Positions 11,760 through 23,549 of a stretch of DNA of 64,000 nucleotides are shown in pieces (positions within the stretch are counted from its first letter, which is position 1; each line of letters begins with the position of its first letter). The stretch comes from Micropterix aruncella (lineage: Eukaryota; Arthropoda; Insecta; Lepidoptera; Micropterigidae): positions 25,220,464 through 25,284,463 of the forward strand of contig OX155951.1 of the NCBI GenBank assembly GCA_944548615.1, given 5' to 3'. A program made the translations under genes and the position numbers. The notes below the pieces were generated by a model, which was given only the letters and a program-made list of their open reading frames with translations, did not search any database and was not told the DNA's origin.

Positions 11760-13310
11760 ATGACCTTACTACTAGTTTATGATTATTATTATCTGGACAG
11801 TGAAAATTTTCTTCGATTGATTTGACTACTTTGTTTCCGCTTATTACCTGATTATCACCTTGACTGATGGATTTTTTGAGACACTTTGATAAACTTTTAA
11901 GAAATTACTATCCTGGCCGTTGCTTATTAGTATATTTTTAATATATAACGTATATCCGTAAAAATCTGAAGCTGTCCAATAAAGTCAGGGACCGCCATAA
12001 TATATGTAAATACATGAAATAGGGGAAAAAACTGAGTTTCCGAATTCCTATGTTAAAAATTCAATCTTTTTTATGGGACATTTTAATGTAGGTATATATT
12101 TCTACAAAAGAATTTCTAAGGAAGTTTAGAGTTGTCCGCAAAACAATTTGTATTAAACAATCTTATCAAAGGTCTATTTTGTAAAAACGCTTACTAAATT
12201 ATGATTAACAACTGCTTGAGTAATAATAATGTATGGAGTTAATTCAAGTTATTCTACTGATTAAAATCGCTTCATATATAATTTCTACGAAAACTATAGG
12301 ATCGTTTTATTACTTTACCCATTTTGCTGTTCCTTGCTTTACCCCTCCTTGCTTTATTATTTCTGGTTTTCTCTGAATGTTTTTGTTCAGTGGCTCATAG
12401 AATTCACTAGAAAAGTATACTATAAGTATTACTATGAGTGTCTCTTGACGTTTATAATATGTTCGTTTAAAATTTATGGTAAATAAAACGCTTTGATTTT
12501 GAATTTTCCACTCATTTACCTTGAGTGTAAAAATTACAAATTACAAATTAATAATGCAGAACGAGAATACAGTGTGCTCGCTTGCTGTGACGTAAAATGC
12601 GGCTACATTACTCGAGATATTAAGATGATGGTCCGTCAGGAAATCAATCATTCTGACATCAAAACGATTACAACTGCCTTTTTGCAAGGTCGACTTACCC
12701 TTACTCTTGGTATTAATATCGGACGTGCCGTTTAAATGAGCATACATCGATCAGTATGTAAAACGTGCACAGCCACATATATCTATCATATCTGTGCCGA
12801 CAAACTTGTACAAGCTGTACTTGTACTTACCATATAACTAAAATCAAAAGTGCAAGGAACTCATGTCATATTGGTAATACATTCGTATTCAGGAAAATAA
12901 TATTTGTTAAATGATTCGTAGGCGATTCTATAATTTTATACTGGGTAGTTGTTGAATTATTATTTACTGCGGAAACCTTCTGGAAATAACTTACAGGGCC
13001 ACTTAAAGAATCCAAGGAAGACTATTAAAGTCTTTACGGGAAGTGACCAGTATATGAAATACGCTTTTAATGTGGAATATCAACTTTTTGAAGAAAATTG
13101 AAAGATAATGCTTCCGTTATTATGCCATAAATATACTCTTTCAAATGGGCACTCTTCAGTTTGTGACAGACTTCAGTCTTAAATGGTCTTAATCATCTCG
13201 GAAATACTCATAATGTATATATCTGTCTTCATCTAGAATAAAATGCGCGTTCACATTATCCTTTACCTCTGTCGGGAAAGTAATCAATTCATGGTATTTA
13301 AGAAAATATT
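11760..13310. other. AT-rich intergenic DNA, no gene seen
   Basis: Open frames at 12493-12735 and its antisense overlap each other and show no family signature. 13247-13290 resembles the tail of family A (TTCACA..CTTT.CCTCTG.CGGGAAAG). Nothing else is supported. Confidence 0.4.
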
Positions 13311-13435
13311 ACACAATAATGGAAAAAAGCCATTATAATACACAGAAATACTACAACATACTAGAAATATACTACATTTGCGATATTAATCACTTGGCAC
13401 AATCGTTATCGAGGGGGAAAGAATTATCCCGTTTT

Positions 13436-13840
13436 GTGAAGACTAAAAAGTAAAAAATAAAATAATAGTTTCAAAAACAAAAAAAACACGCTTTTGTATG
13501 TACTATGTACACTAAAAAGCAAAAGTAATTAACCACATTTATGATGATTTGATTTCTTCAAATCAACTCATAATAATGCTCCTCAGTGAAATGTTTCCAA
13601 AAAGGATTGTTATGAAATATTGTGTAGGTACCTAAACAAATGCTAGAAATAGCGCCTCACACTTTTACACTCAAATAATATAGTTAATTACAAACATGGC
13701 TTTCACTTTCCTTTACATGGTAAACAGTAATAACAGAGTGGTTTATTATTTTTTTTATTTTTTTTTGCTTTTTAAGGCAGTAGCGTGTTTTTTAAGTTTT
13801 TGAAACTATTTATAAATTTAACCTAATTTCCATTTCCTTA
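13436..13840. mobile_element. TIR-bearing MITE, family D, intact copy
   Basis: The two ends are inverted copies: the left side runs ATAGTTTCAAAAAC...ACACGC...CTAAAAAGCAAAAG...TTAACCAC. The right side is its complement (GTGGTTTATT, GCTTTTTAAGG, GCGTGT, AAGTTTTTGAAACTAT). The middle carries AATGCTCCTCAGTGAAATGTTT, repeated in the second copy at 25505-25875 and 26612-26760. There is no coding capacity. Confidence 0.65.
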
Positions 13841-13844
13841 TTTA

Positions 13845-14420
13845 TTATTCCATATTTGGGTCATTTCCTATACAAAATCGAAGGCTAAAGAAAATTAGAC
13901 AATGCAATTTCCATATTGATGAGTATATAGCTACATTAAAATATCATCATCATTAATAATGATTAGACAAAGCTTTAAACCTACTTTACCAAAAGAGAAG
14001 GAAATTGTATCAATTGATTACACATATCTATGTACATATTTGCGTTTGTAATTTGTGAATACATCTGACACCATAGAAACAGCTACAATAACTCGGTATA
14101 ATTGACTAATTTGATTGACTAATGATAACAGCTCGATATGATTAATTAATGTTTATTGATTGCTTGATTAAAGTTTTCTATATATAACTGAGTTATACGA
14201 GGTACACCATTATTACAACTTCACATGGAGTTCTAAATTATTGTTATTGTTTTACCATAAAAGCACTCATTAAGCTGTCATTATTCCGTCTACACTTCCC
14301 CGGTTAATGAGACCGCTGCGTTGATAACGTAATTACCTGAAAATGCAACTGCCAAAGCGAGACAAAAGACTATATTAATAAGATGTGACCTGTGCGTGAG
14401 GCGTCTCACCGGTCAATGTT
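13845..14420. other. AT-rich intergenic DNA, no gene seen
   Basis: No coding or repeat signature recognised. Confidence 0.4.
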
Positions 14421-14423
14421 AAC

Positions 14424-14477
14424 AAACACCGCATAAAGAGACAAGCCCATAGGGGCTTGTCTCTTTATGCGGTGTTT
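14424..14477. repeat. Perfect 25 bp inverted repeat with a 4 nt loop
   Basis: AAACACCGCATAAAGAGACA plus AGCCC (14424-14448) is followed by ATAG and then the exact complement at 14453-14477. The open frames that start on each side of it are mirror artefacts. It could be a fresh snap-back duplication or a structured RNA. No transcription signal is visible. Confidence 0.85.
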
Positions 14478-14479
14478 CG

Positions 14480-15000
14480 TGTTCGTATATAGATACGTGA
14501 AAATGGCGATGGAGTCGATTGAAATACACGGCACGTGGAAGCATACACGTGTTATGTCTTCGCGCTTCACCACTGCCACCATTGTCAACAGTCTCTCTGC
14601 TAGCGGACGAAGTAGACGTGTCGCGCGCCGCTTCACAAAAATGTCCAACGAAAACTCACAGCTGCGTCTCGCTGTCAAGCTATGCTCATTTTTACATGAT
14701 AAAATATCTGTCTTCATTTTCACGACACTTATCGGCCGACCTTTAGGTTCGGTTTTTTATCTTGGAAACGGCTTTATTCATTGTAATTACACGTTCACGT
14801 CACTAATAATATCGACCACTGGATCGTTCCAGTCAAAAGAAACATAAAACAAACGGAATATGTCGGTAGTAAGTGCTTATAAATTCAAGAAACAAGTCAT
14901 GACATTAAAATAAACAAACACTATTTAAATTAAAAATAAACAAACGCCTACATTCATTCATGGTTCTTTTTAAAGGAAAACTAATAATACAAGATATTAA
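14480..15000. other. No gene recognised
   Basis: 14480-14720 is less AT-rich than its surroundings and open in several frames on both strands, but no frame has a recognisable motif. The remainder is AT-rich and featureless. Confidence 0.35.
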
Positions 15001-15004
15001 AATT

Positions 15005-15835
15005 CAGTTGTGTCACCCAAAGACTTGCCCGGCAAGTAGGCAAGGACTGATTTCATCTAAATATTAATTCCATAAATAAAATTGATTAGCGCCCTCTCCC
15101 GACCGGCGGACGAACCCGGCTTTGTTCCGTTGCAATCGCCTCGGGCGGCGCGGTTCGTTTATTTATTTATTTAATCAATCAACATATTTACGTAGCATGT
15201 CTTACTAATATTGAAATCATAAATTTCAAATATTCATATATAAAAAAATAAAACGGCTGATATGAGCATTAGCAGAGGTGTACTGCTGCCGCAAAACTAA
15301 GTGCCAAGTCTTGTTCTAAGGCAGCGAGCTTTTAAGTTTTTTCTATACATATATTCGGCAATAAAAATAATAAAAATAAACATTTTAAATATCATAGCCA
15401 TTACAAAAAAGCTATGATTAATAATAACTAACTAATAATAATAATAGGAAATAACTAAAATAGAATACGATTTCCCGGCTAAGGGCTGGGTTGGGTCAAG
15501 CGCCAACAGATAGCGTTAATATTTAATTAAAATGTGTGGCGGAATTTAAATGTTACTTCAAGTCTCTACGTTCAATCTTTCGGTATTGATGTATAGCTAG
15601 TGTGCCCCCTGGTAAACCGATTTCAACCACAACCTTTTCAATTCTTGCCATGACTAAATGATGCTTGGCTTGCCAAACTTCAGCTCAATCGGATTAAGCG
15701 TTTGGGTGTTATCGTGGATTCTATCGTGGATCGCGAATAGTCACACAGACAGGAATACAGTCACGCAGACAGACTTCAATATGGAAATGCTCTTAATCGT
15801 CTTGGGGGGGAATGGGAGCTAAAAATAGATATTTC
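15005..15835 (+). repeat. Repeat family A copy, interrupted
   Basis: Starts with GTGTCACCCAAAGACTTGCC, then GCGCCCTCTCCCGACCG and TTGCAATCGCCTCGGGCGG. It resumes at 15470 with CGGCTAAGGGCTGGGTTGGG and continues to the TCACGCAGACAGACTTCAAT end. About 300 bp at 15158-15466, opening with repeated ATTT units, interrupts it and is probably a minus-strand retroelement 3-prime end. The uninterrupted TTGCAATCGCC site here serves as the empty-site reference for the hAT insertion at 56807. Confidence 0.65.
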
Positions 15836-15839
15836 CGTC

Positions 15840-16380
15840 TTTATCTCAAAAAAAAAGTTTTGCGCGTTCACAATACTTGCCCTGCTCGTCGGTTGGTGGG
15901 CCTGGAAAGTAAAAACACACTAGGAAATATAGATACTCAATTCATTCACTTAACTGTTCCCACGGACTGGGCGGATATCGTTAGATATCCGCAGGTGCTT
16001 AGAATCGTTGACATGGTCATAGGGGTAGCGATAAGATATGTCAGATTAATTACCAAAGCGATATTTATTGTTATACAGGAAAAATATCGCTGAATTGATG
16101 TGAGAAATATTGCAGCTTCCGATGACGCATTTCCCACATGCGCAGAACACAGGGAGAGATACTGTCAAATTATTATTTTAATCAAAAGAGAACCAAAATC
16201 CTGTCGGAAATCAATCAACTAAATCAATCGCCACAAAATGAACAAGTAAATATGTTAAAAAGAATAAAAACACGACTGCCGTTACAGAAATTGAACTATT
16301 GTATTTATAATTATTTTTATTACGTTTTTTTATGAAATATTTGTGGTTTATGTATTTGTCCATATAGATTCATATATATG
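15840..16380. other. No gene recognised
   Basis: Open frames to 16093 and 16335 have no conserved motif. They may be remnants of a LINE tail, but this cannot be supported. Confidence 0.35.
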
Positions 16381-16384
16381 TAGT

Positions 16385-16665
16385 CAATCAGACCTTTCCT
16401 TGACACTAAATAAGATATATTTATTTTAATTTATTGACATTTAGATATTTAGATATTTAGACAACTATTTATTTGATATTTAGACTGTTAAGTTACCATA
16501 TGCCACTCAGGATAATGGCATAGCGATTCTAACAATACTACACACTTTTAAATCGGTTCAAGCGTTTAGAAGTTATAGTAGAATAAAGAAACGGAAAACA
16601 CTCATAGATGAACAATGAACACATTACACTCGTTTTTTGTTAGGCAGTCCTGTAATAAAATAGTA
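16385..16665 (-). repeat. Repeat family C, inverted copy
   Basis: On the minus strand it matches 42185-42500: a TTTATTCTAC-type start, GAACCGATTTAAAAGTGTGT, AGTATTGTTAGAATCGC, and the TAATTTATTGACATTTAG tail complement. AT-rich and non-coding. Confidence 0.55.
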
Positions 16666-16974
16666 CCTAATTATCTGCCTAATTTCTTTCCAAAATATGT
16701 GACGATCGAAGAAATATATTTACGAAATTAATGGCATCCTTAGAAGCAGCACACGTGCATGTGAGAAAAAGGTACAACAGGAAATAGCCCGTATACGAAA
16801 CTACTTACTAAAGGGTTCGTTAAATTAAGGACAAAGTCCGTTGCAAATAGAAATAACGATGAATAAGTCAGCTAATGGTGTTTGAATGTAATCAGCGGAT
16901 GTTATAAGGGTAAAAATTCCAAGTACGAGTAGATTCACTATTCAGAGTAGCTTCCTATACATGAATAAAGAAAT

Positions 16975-17500
16975 TAAAACATCGGTTGGGCCACCCCAAG
17001 ACTTTCTTGGCAAGTAGACCAGCCCCATCGCTGCCCCCTCCCCCTTCCCCCCGCGAACCACCCTTCTTGCCGCCCCCTCCACGCCCCCCTCGCAGGTCGC
17101 CGTGAGCCTTCAAATTCGAATTTCAAACAAGCCTAGCATCGCAAGCGTCGACGCTTTTAAGGGCCTTACTATAATTTAATTAATATTCGGCGGAGTTTCA
17201 AAAATATTTCTGTTGCTTGTATATAAGATATTACAACCAACATCCCACAATGAGATTTTTGGCCCTACAACACATCCCTGTATCTAATTTCAAGTCTTTA
17301 GGTGCAATATTTCAAGATTAAAGTATGACTATCACGCCTTCTGGTGGACCGATTTCAACCACAATCTTTTCAACTTTTGCCATGACCAAATTATGCCTGC
17401 ATGCCAAATTTCAGCTCAGCCGGATGAAGCGTTTGGACGCTATCGTAGAGGAATATACACACACACACACACACCCTCACACACACACACACACATACAT

Positions 17501-17545
<45 letters not shown>

Positions 17546-17600
17546 AAGACATACAGACATACAGAAATACGTTCACAATTCTTTCCCTCTGCCGGGAAAG
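16975..17600 (+). repeat. Repeat family A, near full-length copy
   Basis: Begins GGTTGGGCCACCCCAAGACT and proceeds through the C-rich tract, ATATTTCAAGATTAAAGTAT and CTGGTGGACCGATTTCAACC to GGAGAAAGACATACAGAC and CTCTGCCGGGAAAG. It contains a CA/GA microsatellite. Compared with the copies at 15005 and 56690 it is the most continuous one. Confidence 0.65.
17457..17541. repeat. (CA)n then (GA)n microsatellite
   Basis: CA repeats from 17457 to 17515, with a CCTCAC and two CATA interruptions, pass directly into GA repeats to 17541. In the other family A copies the same position holds short CACAGA runs, so this tract expanded within the repeat. Confidence 0.95.
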
Positions 17601-17764
17601 TAAATGGGGTAAATGTGTCAGAAATAAAAAAGGAAATAAATGTATTTCAAAACCTAATTTGTTACAAATAACATCGAACAGAATTACAGACGAATCCAAT
17701 TCGCCCTTGAATATTAAATCTAGTTTATCTAGTTTATTCTAGTAGTAGTATTTAAAATCTATAA

Positions 17765-18450
17765 TATTAATTTCGTTATTGTTATCTTCATTATAACACT
17801 GATATTCTTCCATTTCTATAAGATTATTTTATTGAACTAACCATTATCAGTTATTTTCATCATTACACTGATATTCATTCATTCCTATAAGTTTATTTTA
17901 TTGAATTAACAATATTGTCTACAATAAACACACAAAGAAAATTTACAACATAGGAAGATGTTCGTACCTCACGATTTCATATTATACTATGAAATTTCAG
18001 GGATATTTATTCGATATATCGATGACTGTTTCACCCCAGGTGGACATTTTTTTTTAAAAAATGCCTGCTACATTTGTCTATGGCCTATATAAATAAAATG
18101 GACCATATTAAATTCGTTATGGTTATCGTCATCATTACACCATTCATCCATTCTATAAGTTTATTTTATTGAACTAACAATTATCAGTTATCTTTATAAT
18201 TACACTGATATACTTATAATTACATTAATTCCTATAAGTTTATTTTATTGAATTAACAATATTGTCCCCAATAAACATACAAAGAAAAATTACAACATAG
18301 GAAGATGTTCTTACGATTTCTTATTATACTATGAAATATCAGGGATATTTATTTGATATATCGATGACTGTTTCACCCCAGGGGGGCCAATTCTTTTAAA
18401 AATGCCTGCTACATTTGTCTATGGCCTAAATAAATCAAATGGACCGTAGA
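17765..18450. repeat. Tandem duplication with a period of about 347 bp
   Basis: Two adjacent copies share CATAGGAAGATGTTC (17949 and 18296), TCGATGACTGTTTCACCCCA and CTACATTTGTCTATGGCCTA in the same order. Copy 2 has an extra ATACTTATAATTACAT near 18205. The copies have diverged by substitutions and small indels. There is no coding potential. Confidence 0.8.
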
Positions 18451-18970
18451 CAAATTTGTTATGCTATTTTTTTCAAGAATCACTCCCCACAGGTAGGACA
18501 GTCTCGGCGGCACTTAAATCCTATAGATTATAGAGTATTGGCCTTGGCATTTACTTCCGATTTCTTAATAAAAAATCTGTTTTCGATTTTTGGCACTTAC
18601 ACCCTATTTTATTTCTAGTATTCACATTGGCTTAACTTTCTGAGGTGCTTCGCATATCTAACAAAGGTAATAATTACTCAATTTTAACACTCCCAATAAT
18701 TATTACTACTGATCGTGCAGCAACCAGCGGTATTGTATTTTTAATTAAAAATAATTAATTACCCACCCACCGGCATAGCATGTAATGAGTGTAATATATT
18801 GTTGTAAGGATATTCCAATGTGTGAGTTTCGGGAGGGACTTTGAAACATTACTAGTAATCGATATAGGTGTAATGACACTCGTCAGAAGAATATTTCATT
18901 TCGAGAAAATAGACTTTACCTTTTAAATGATTTTTTTCTTAATTTACAATAAGCTTCAATAGGAAATTAC
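18450..18970. other. No gene recognised
   Basis: AT-rich DNA without a recognisable feature. Confidence 0.4.
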
Positions 18971-18971
18971 A

Positions 18972-19190
18972 CTACATGAGCCACATAATGCGTGGTAACA
19001 AATACCACATACTCCAATTAATCCTGCAAGGATATATAAACGACCGCCGAAGACCTGGCCGATGAAAAACCCACTGGCTACAAAACCTCATTAAATGGTT
19101 CAACTCGAACACCACCGAGTCGTTCCGCGCAGCAACATCACGGGCCCAAGTGGCCATAACGACCGCGGACCTCCGATAGGAGATGGCACT
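18972..19190 (+). pseudogene. RTE-like LINE C-terminal fragment with a nonsense codon
   Basis: One frame from 18975 reads YMSHIMRGNKYHILQLILQG, YINDRRRPGR, stop, KTHWLQNLIKWFNSNTTESF and RAATSRAQVAITTADLR. The order HxxRG-KY-LQLILQGK-RR.GR-SWL.N...W is the C-terminal tail of many RTE/R4-like non-LTR polyproteins. The stop is a CGA-to-TGA type change inside the usual GRRK stretch. Everything upstream is lost. Confidence 0.65.
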
Positions 19191-19326
19191 TTAAGAAGAA
19201 AAAGTAATCTTCAAATTGCAATGGGTTAGCGATGTAAAAGTTAGCTCGTACATTTATCTCTGCATTTTTTGCTGTTAGAAAGCACTAGGCAGCTGACTGA
19301 CATAGAAACGACGTGACTGGTCTACT

Positions 19327-19482
19327 CAGTGCAAGATTTACGTATATACTACACAAGCTGTACCTTAGGGACCCCATCGTCGTCAGAATGTTTGACAGCC
19401 CAAAGGGGCCCCGAAGGAGTGCAAAAAGAGCCCTCGAGATTTCGACCTCCTAAGGACCCCTACATGGGTTAATCCGGCACTA
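19327..19482. mobile_element. hAT-type MITE with a perfect 8 bp target duplication
   Basis: The 8 bp GGTCTACT occurs at 19319-19326 and 19483-19490, directly bounding a 156 bp element. Its ends are imperfect inverted repeats (CAGTGCAAGATTTAC and, on the other strand, TAGTGCCGGATTAAC). An 8 bp duplication with CAGTG-type ends is characteristic of the hAT superfamily. It has no coding capacity. Confidence 0.8.
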
Positions 19483-19494
19483 GGTCTACTTCAC

Positions 19495-20790
19495 CTATAT
19501 GGGCGGATTTTTAAAAAAAGCGTACCTAAGTTAGAAAGAGATTTTTTTTTGTTATGGGTAATAAATTATAATATTACTGCTTGTTCCTTTTCTAAACTAA
19601 TAGGCCTTTATGAAAAATATAAAGATTTTTCAATTATTATAGCAAATTAAATAACAAGGGGTTAAATTTTCCATTAGGTAAAAAAAAAACTCACGACACT
19701 GTATATGAAATACATTACTTTGATATCAACACTTTTATTAATAAAACACTGTAACCATAACAATAAAAATACAAACGTAAGATATTTAAATTAAACATTT
19801 TAATGTTGGTACCTTTATACCATAACCTATCTGACTAAACTGTTGGTGTTTAGTGCCAGATATATCTTTATAACTTTATTAGTTATTATTTAAGACAAGT
19901 TTATTATTGTGTGATCATTTACCACCTTGTGATCGCTTATTGTTTTGTGATCATTTATTTTGTGATAATTTACAAATGGTAGTCAAGTGGTCATTATCAT
20001 TTTTGTGATCATGACCACTTAGCTACCATTTTGTAATATAAATTATATTCTTCATGAAGATAAAAGTATATACCTAATGAGCATAAATTGTGAAATAACA
20101 TAATTTTCGAATTAATTTTTGGAGAGGACCATTATTCAGTGGATTGTTGAAGTTACTAAGTAGAAAGGTAAGGCGTCGATCTCACAATATACGAATTAAA
20201 TAAGTCTTTTGTGATTTTTTTATTAAAATATTAATTTGAATCATCTTTGTATGAAGCATTATTTTGTCATTCATCAATTTTGTTACCAATGCCAGCTGCA
20301 ATGCTTGCCTTTCATTTCCAAGCATATAAATCGGAGGTGGGACAGACAGACACGAGGTATTACTAAAGTGCAATTTAAAAAGCGGCTGTTCGGGCGAGGG
20401 ATAAGCATGCGCAAAGATGGTGCATTTATTCATTTCATTGAAATTCGCGGAGATGTGTGGCACGTGCCACGAGCAATCGTGGTCACCAGCTGACGCACTA
20501 TTGCCGTCGACCTCGCTTCGGACCGCGGGGCATAGGGAAACAAACTACCTACATGGCCCACTGCCATAGGACAAAGCATTCAATTCGCTTCAATGAATAA
20601 TCATAATTGGTAGAGTTGGTGGGATAGGGCCAGCGCGCATCATAGTAATCTGGCAAGAGAATAAGAAGTCAGCTAGTGCTCAAACGGATCCATGCAGCTT
20701 GGGCCGCGGTGGCCAGTTTGTCTTGTTGGTCGGACCAACTCGTGAATCAACTACCCTCCGGCACAGCATACAGAGTTAGAACTCTAACAA
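19495..20790. other. No gene recognised; contains an imperfect hairpin
   Basis: 19900-19970 has several TGTGATCATTTA-like units. 19974-19993 and 20012-20031 form an inverted repeat (18 of 20 positions pair). Open frames at 20182-20493 on both strands show no motif. The stretch ends where LINE coding begins. Confidence 0.45.
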
Positions 20791-22737
20791 CGAGAACAAT
20801 CTAACAGGTGGGCACAATATACCTTACAGCAGATATATTTTCTTCATGCGGCCAACTGATGTTGTTGAAATAACAAAAATAGTGAATTCCATGAAAAATA
20901 AAAAATCCTCAGGAATTGACAATATCGCTATAGAAATGGTAAAACTGACACTTCCTTTTATAGTTGACAAATTAGCTTATATATTCAATATATCCCTTCG
21001 AGATGGATTTTTTCCAGATCAATTCAAAATTGCTAAAATTATTCCTATACATAAAACAGGTTCAAAAACTGAAATAAACAACTACAGACCAATAGCGTTG
21101 CTACCTGTTTTTTCCAAAGTGCTTGAAAAATTAGTAAATTCAAGGTTGTTAAATTACCTAGAAAATAAAAATATTCTAACAAAATCTCAGTTCGGTTTCA
21201 GAAGAAATAAAGGTACAATCGATGCACTGAAAAACGTTATGAGAAAAATGTACAATGACATGGACAAGAAACTTTATTCAAGTACCGTTTTCTTCGATTT
21301 ATCAAAAGCGTTTGATATGGTAGACCATCAAACACTGCTAACTAAACTCGACAGATATGGAATCCGAGGAAATAGCCTAAAATGGTTCAGCAGCTATCTT
21401 TTAAAAAGAAAACAAGTTGTACAATTAGACGACTACACAGGTGACGTATTAAAGAGAACCATTTCCGATGAGTGTGAAATGAAGAGCGGTGTTCCTCAGG
21501 GAAGCATCCTGGGACCGACCCTTTTCATTCTATATGTTAATGATCTCCCATCTATAGTAGCTCACTCAAATATAACTTTGTATGCAGATGACACCAGCAT
21601 AAGCTTTGCAGATGCCAAAATAGAGAATGTAGTGAAAACATTAAACTATGAATTGGCTCTGTTGAATACCTGGTTCGAAAAAAATAATCTGTCCCTTAAC
21701 ACATCTAAGACAGTATCTATCTTCCTATCTTGTAGAAAAAATAAGGTTATGAACAGTCAAAATTTAATTATTGGTGCAAACACAGTAGCCAATATTAAAA
21801 ACCATAAATTTCTGGGTTTAGTTTTAGATGAAAATCTAAGATGGAATGCTCACGGAGAAGAATTAAGCGACAGACTTTCCAGCGCCTGTTTCTTACAAAG
21901 GCAAATACGGAAACTGATGAGCGTTAAACACACCAAAATAATATACTTTGCCTATTTCGAGTCAATTCTTCGTTACGGGATTCCCTTCTGGTTACAGTGT
22001 ACAGTAGTTTTAAGGCAACATATTTTCTCTCTCCAAAAACGAGCCATAAGAATATTGATAAACCTTAACCATAATGAATCATGTCGTGGTCACTTCAAAA
22101 ATCTCAGTATTCTAACGCTACCATCACTATACATATTTGAATGCATAAAGTTAATATTAAAAAACATAGGATAGATGAAGACCCAAAAAGAAATTCACTC
22201 GCATTTCACCAGATGTAGGCACAATTTAGCATTACCCCGTCCATCTCTGGAATTATTCAAAAGGGATCCAAATTGCGTTGGAATGGCGTGTTACAATAAA
22301 CTGCCTGAGAATATTAAAATTATATGTAGAAACAAAAAAGTAGCCCAATTTAAATCCAAATTAAAAGGCTAGAATTATATAATATTAACGAATTATAATT
22401 ACATAGAAGACTGACAATTTCCATCTCGATTTTAGGTATTTAACTTGACCTTTGTACCATTTGATTGATTATTATATTATTACTATTATTTCTAATTGTC
22501 TCCCATAATCAATTATATTTCTTATTTATAGGACCATTTAATTTTAATATTATAATTTCATTACTAACTGTAGTTATAAATATCTAATATAACTCATTTG
22601 TGTGGTGAGCCTCTAATGAAATATTTAGTATACATTTTAAAGTTATTTTAACATTACCTAAGCGGCTATATAAAGTGTATTAACAACTATGTAAAAGTTT
22701 TTGAAGACAATAAATGCGATTTGATTTGATTTGATCT
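20790..22737 (+). pseudogene. LINE with a nearly intact reverse transcriptase and (TTTGA)n tail
   Basis: The frame open from about 20800 to 22171 (first ATG 20846) encodes a non-LTR reverse transcriptase. Visible motifs in order: KKSSGIDNI, KIAKIIPIHKTG with NNYRPIALLPVFSK, QFGFRRNKGT, FFDLSKAFDMVDH, SGVPQGSILGPTLFILYVND, catalytic YADDT, LSLNTSKT and HKFLGLVLDENLRW. A single TAG at 22172-22174 separates the last 65 codons (22175-22372), which continue in the same frame to FKSKLKG. The endonuclease and any ORF1 are absent, so the copy is 5-prime truncated. The 3-prime untranslated region ends in GATTT units at 22712-22737. It resembles the Jockey/CR1 group; the exact clade needs a tree. Confidence 0.85.
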
Positions 22738-22739
22738 CT

Positions 22740-23080
22740 GTATCTGTGCCTCCGGAAGGTGTCAATGTCTGCACTCGTTTCCTGCGTGTGTAAGAAGTAG
22801 TATATCTGCTGTGCAACAAGCAAATTCCATCTGGCACTACGATCAATATGGAGAAATTAGTTGTACAAAATTAATAACCAGCATTGTAAGGATTTTTGAA
22901 TACGGCAAATAACCGGGAAAGTTGGAAAATGGGGTAGATATTGACCTGTTGTCTCGATATCGATCCTATAACCGCGTGACTTGCGATTTTTTGTCGCTAA
23001 GTTTAAGGGCCGTTCAATAACCGGGGCGGCTACGTGACCGCGCAAACATGCGATGTCTTTTGAAACAAGACTCATATCCT
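22740..23080. other. No gene recognised
   Basis: Short spacer between two LINE copies. No motif was recognised. Confidence 0.35.
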
Positions 23081-23084
23081 CCCC

Positions 23085-23514
23085 TTGATTAAGCGACGTG
23101 AAACCGCGGACTTAACCTTTTTGCTAAAAATTACCTCCAATAATATTAACTGTCCTGACTTACTAAATAAAATTAATCTCCGTGTTCCTTCCAAACTCAA
23201 TAGATTTAACCCTGCTCTTCATGTTCCTCATGCTGGTACCAACTATTGGCAAAATGCATTTCTGTGGCGAACAAGTGACAATTTCAATGACACGATTAAA
23301 CGCTTTAACTTTGATCTATTCAGGCAGCGGCTGAACAGAGAATTTTTTAGCATTAATTGTTGAATAATTTTTGATGAATTTTTATACGATAGCTTTAATT
23401 GAAAGATCACATATGTTTCTACACTGTTATTTAAACGTGAAAACCTTTAATTGGCTCTCTGTTATGTTACTCCGGCTTTGTTAAATTATAATTAGCTGTT
23501 GGTTTTCCTGAAAA

Positions 23515-23545
<31 letters not shown>

Positions 23546-23548
23546 ACA
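23085..23548 (+). pseudogene. 5-prime-truncated Jockey-like LINE, C-terminus and (AAAT)n tail
   Basis: The frame to 23363 reads RRETADLTFLLKITSNNINC, PDLLNKINLRVPSKLNR and, later, TNYWQNAFLWRTSDNFN. This follows the R..(A/C)DL.FL.KI......C/SP.LL..I...VP...R pattern at the C-terminus of Jockey-like polyproteins. A run of AAAT at 23514-23546 forms the tail. No catalytic domain remains. A related but longer fragment lies at 24816-25502. Confidence 0.75.
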
Positions 23549-23549
23549 A

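Noticed and set aside
14406..14847. Protein-coding gene on either strand beside the 14424 hairpin
   Set aside because: Open in three frames on both strands with no motif; the palindrome itself creates mirrored starts.
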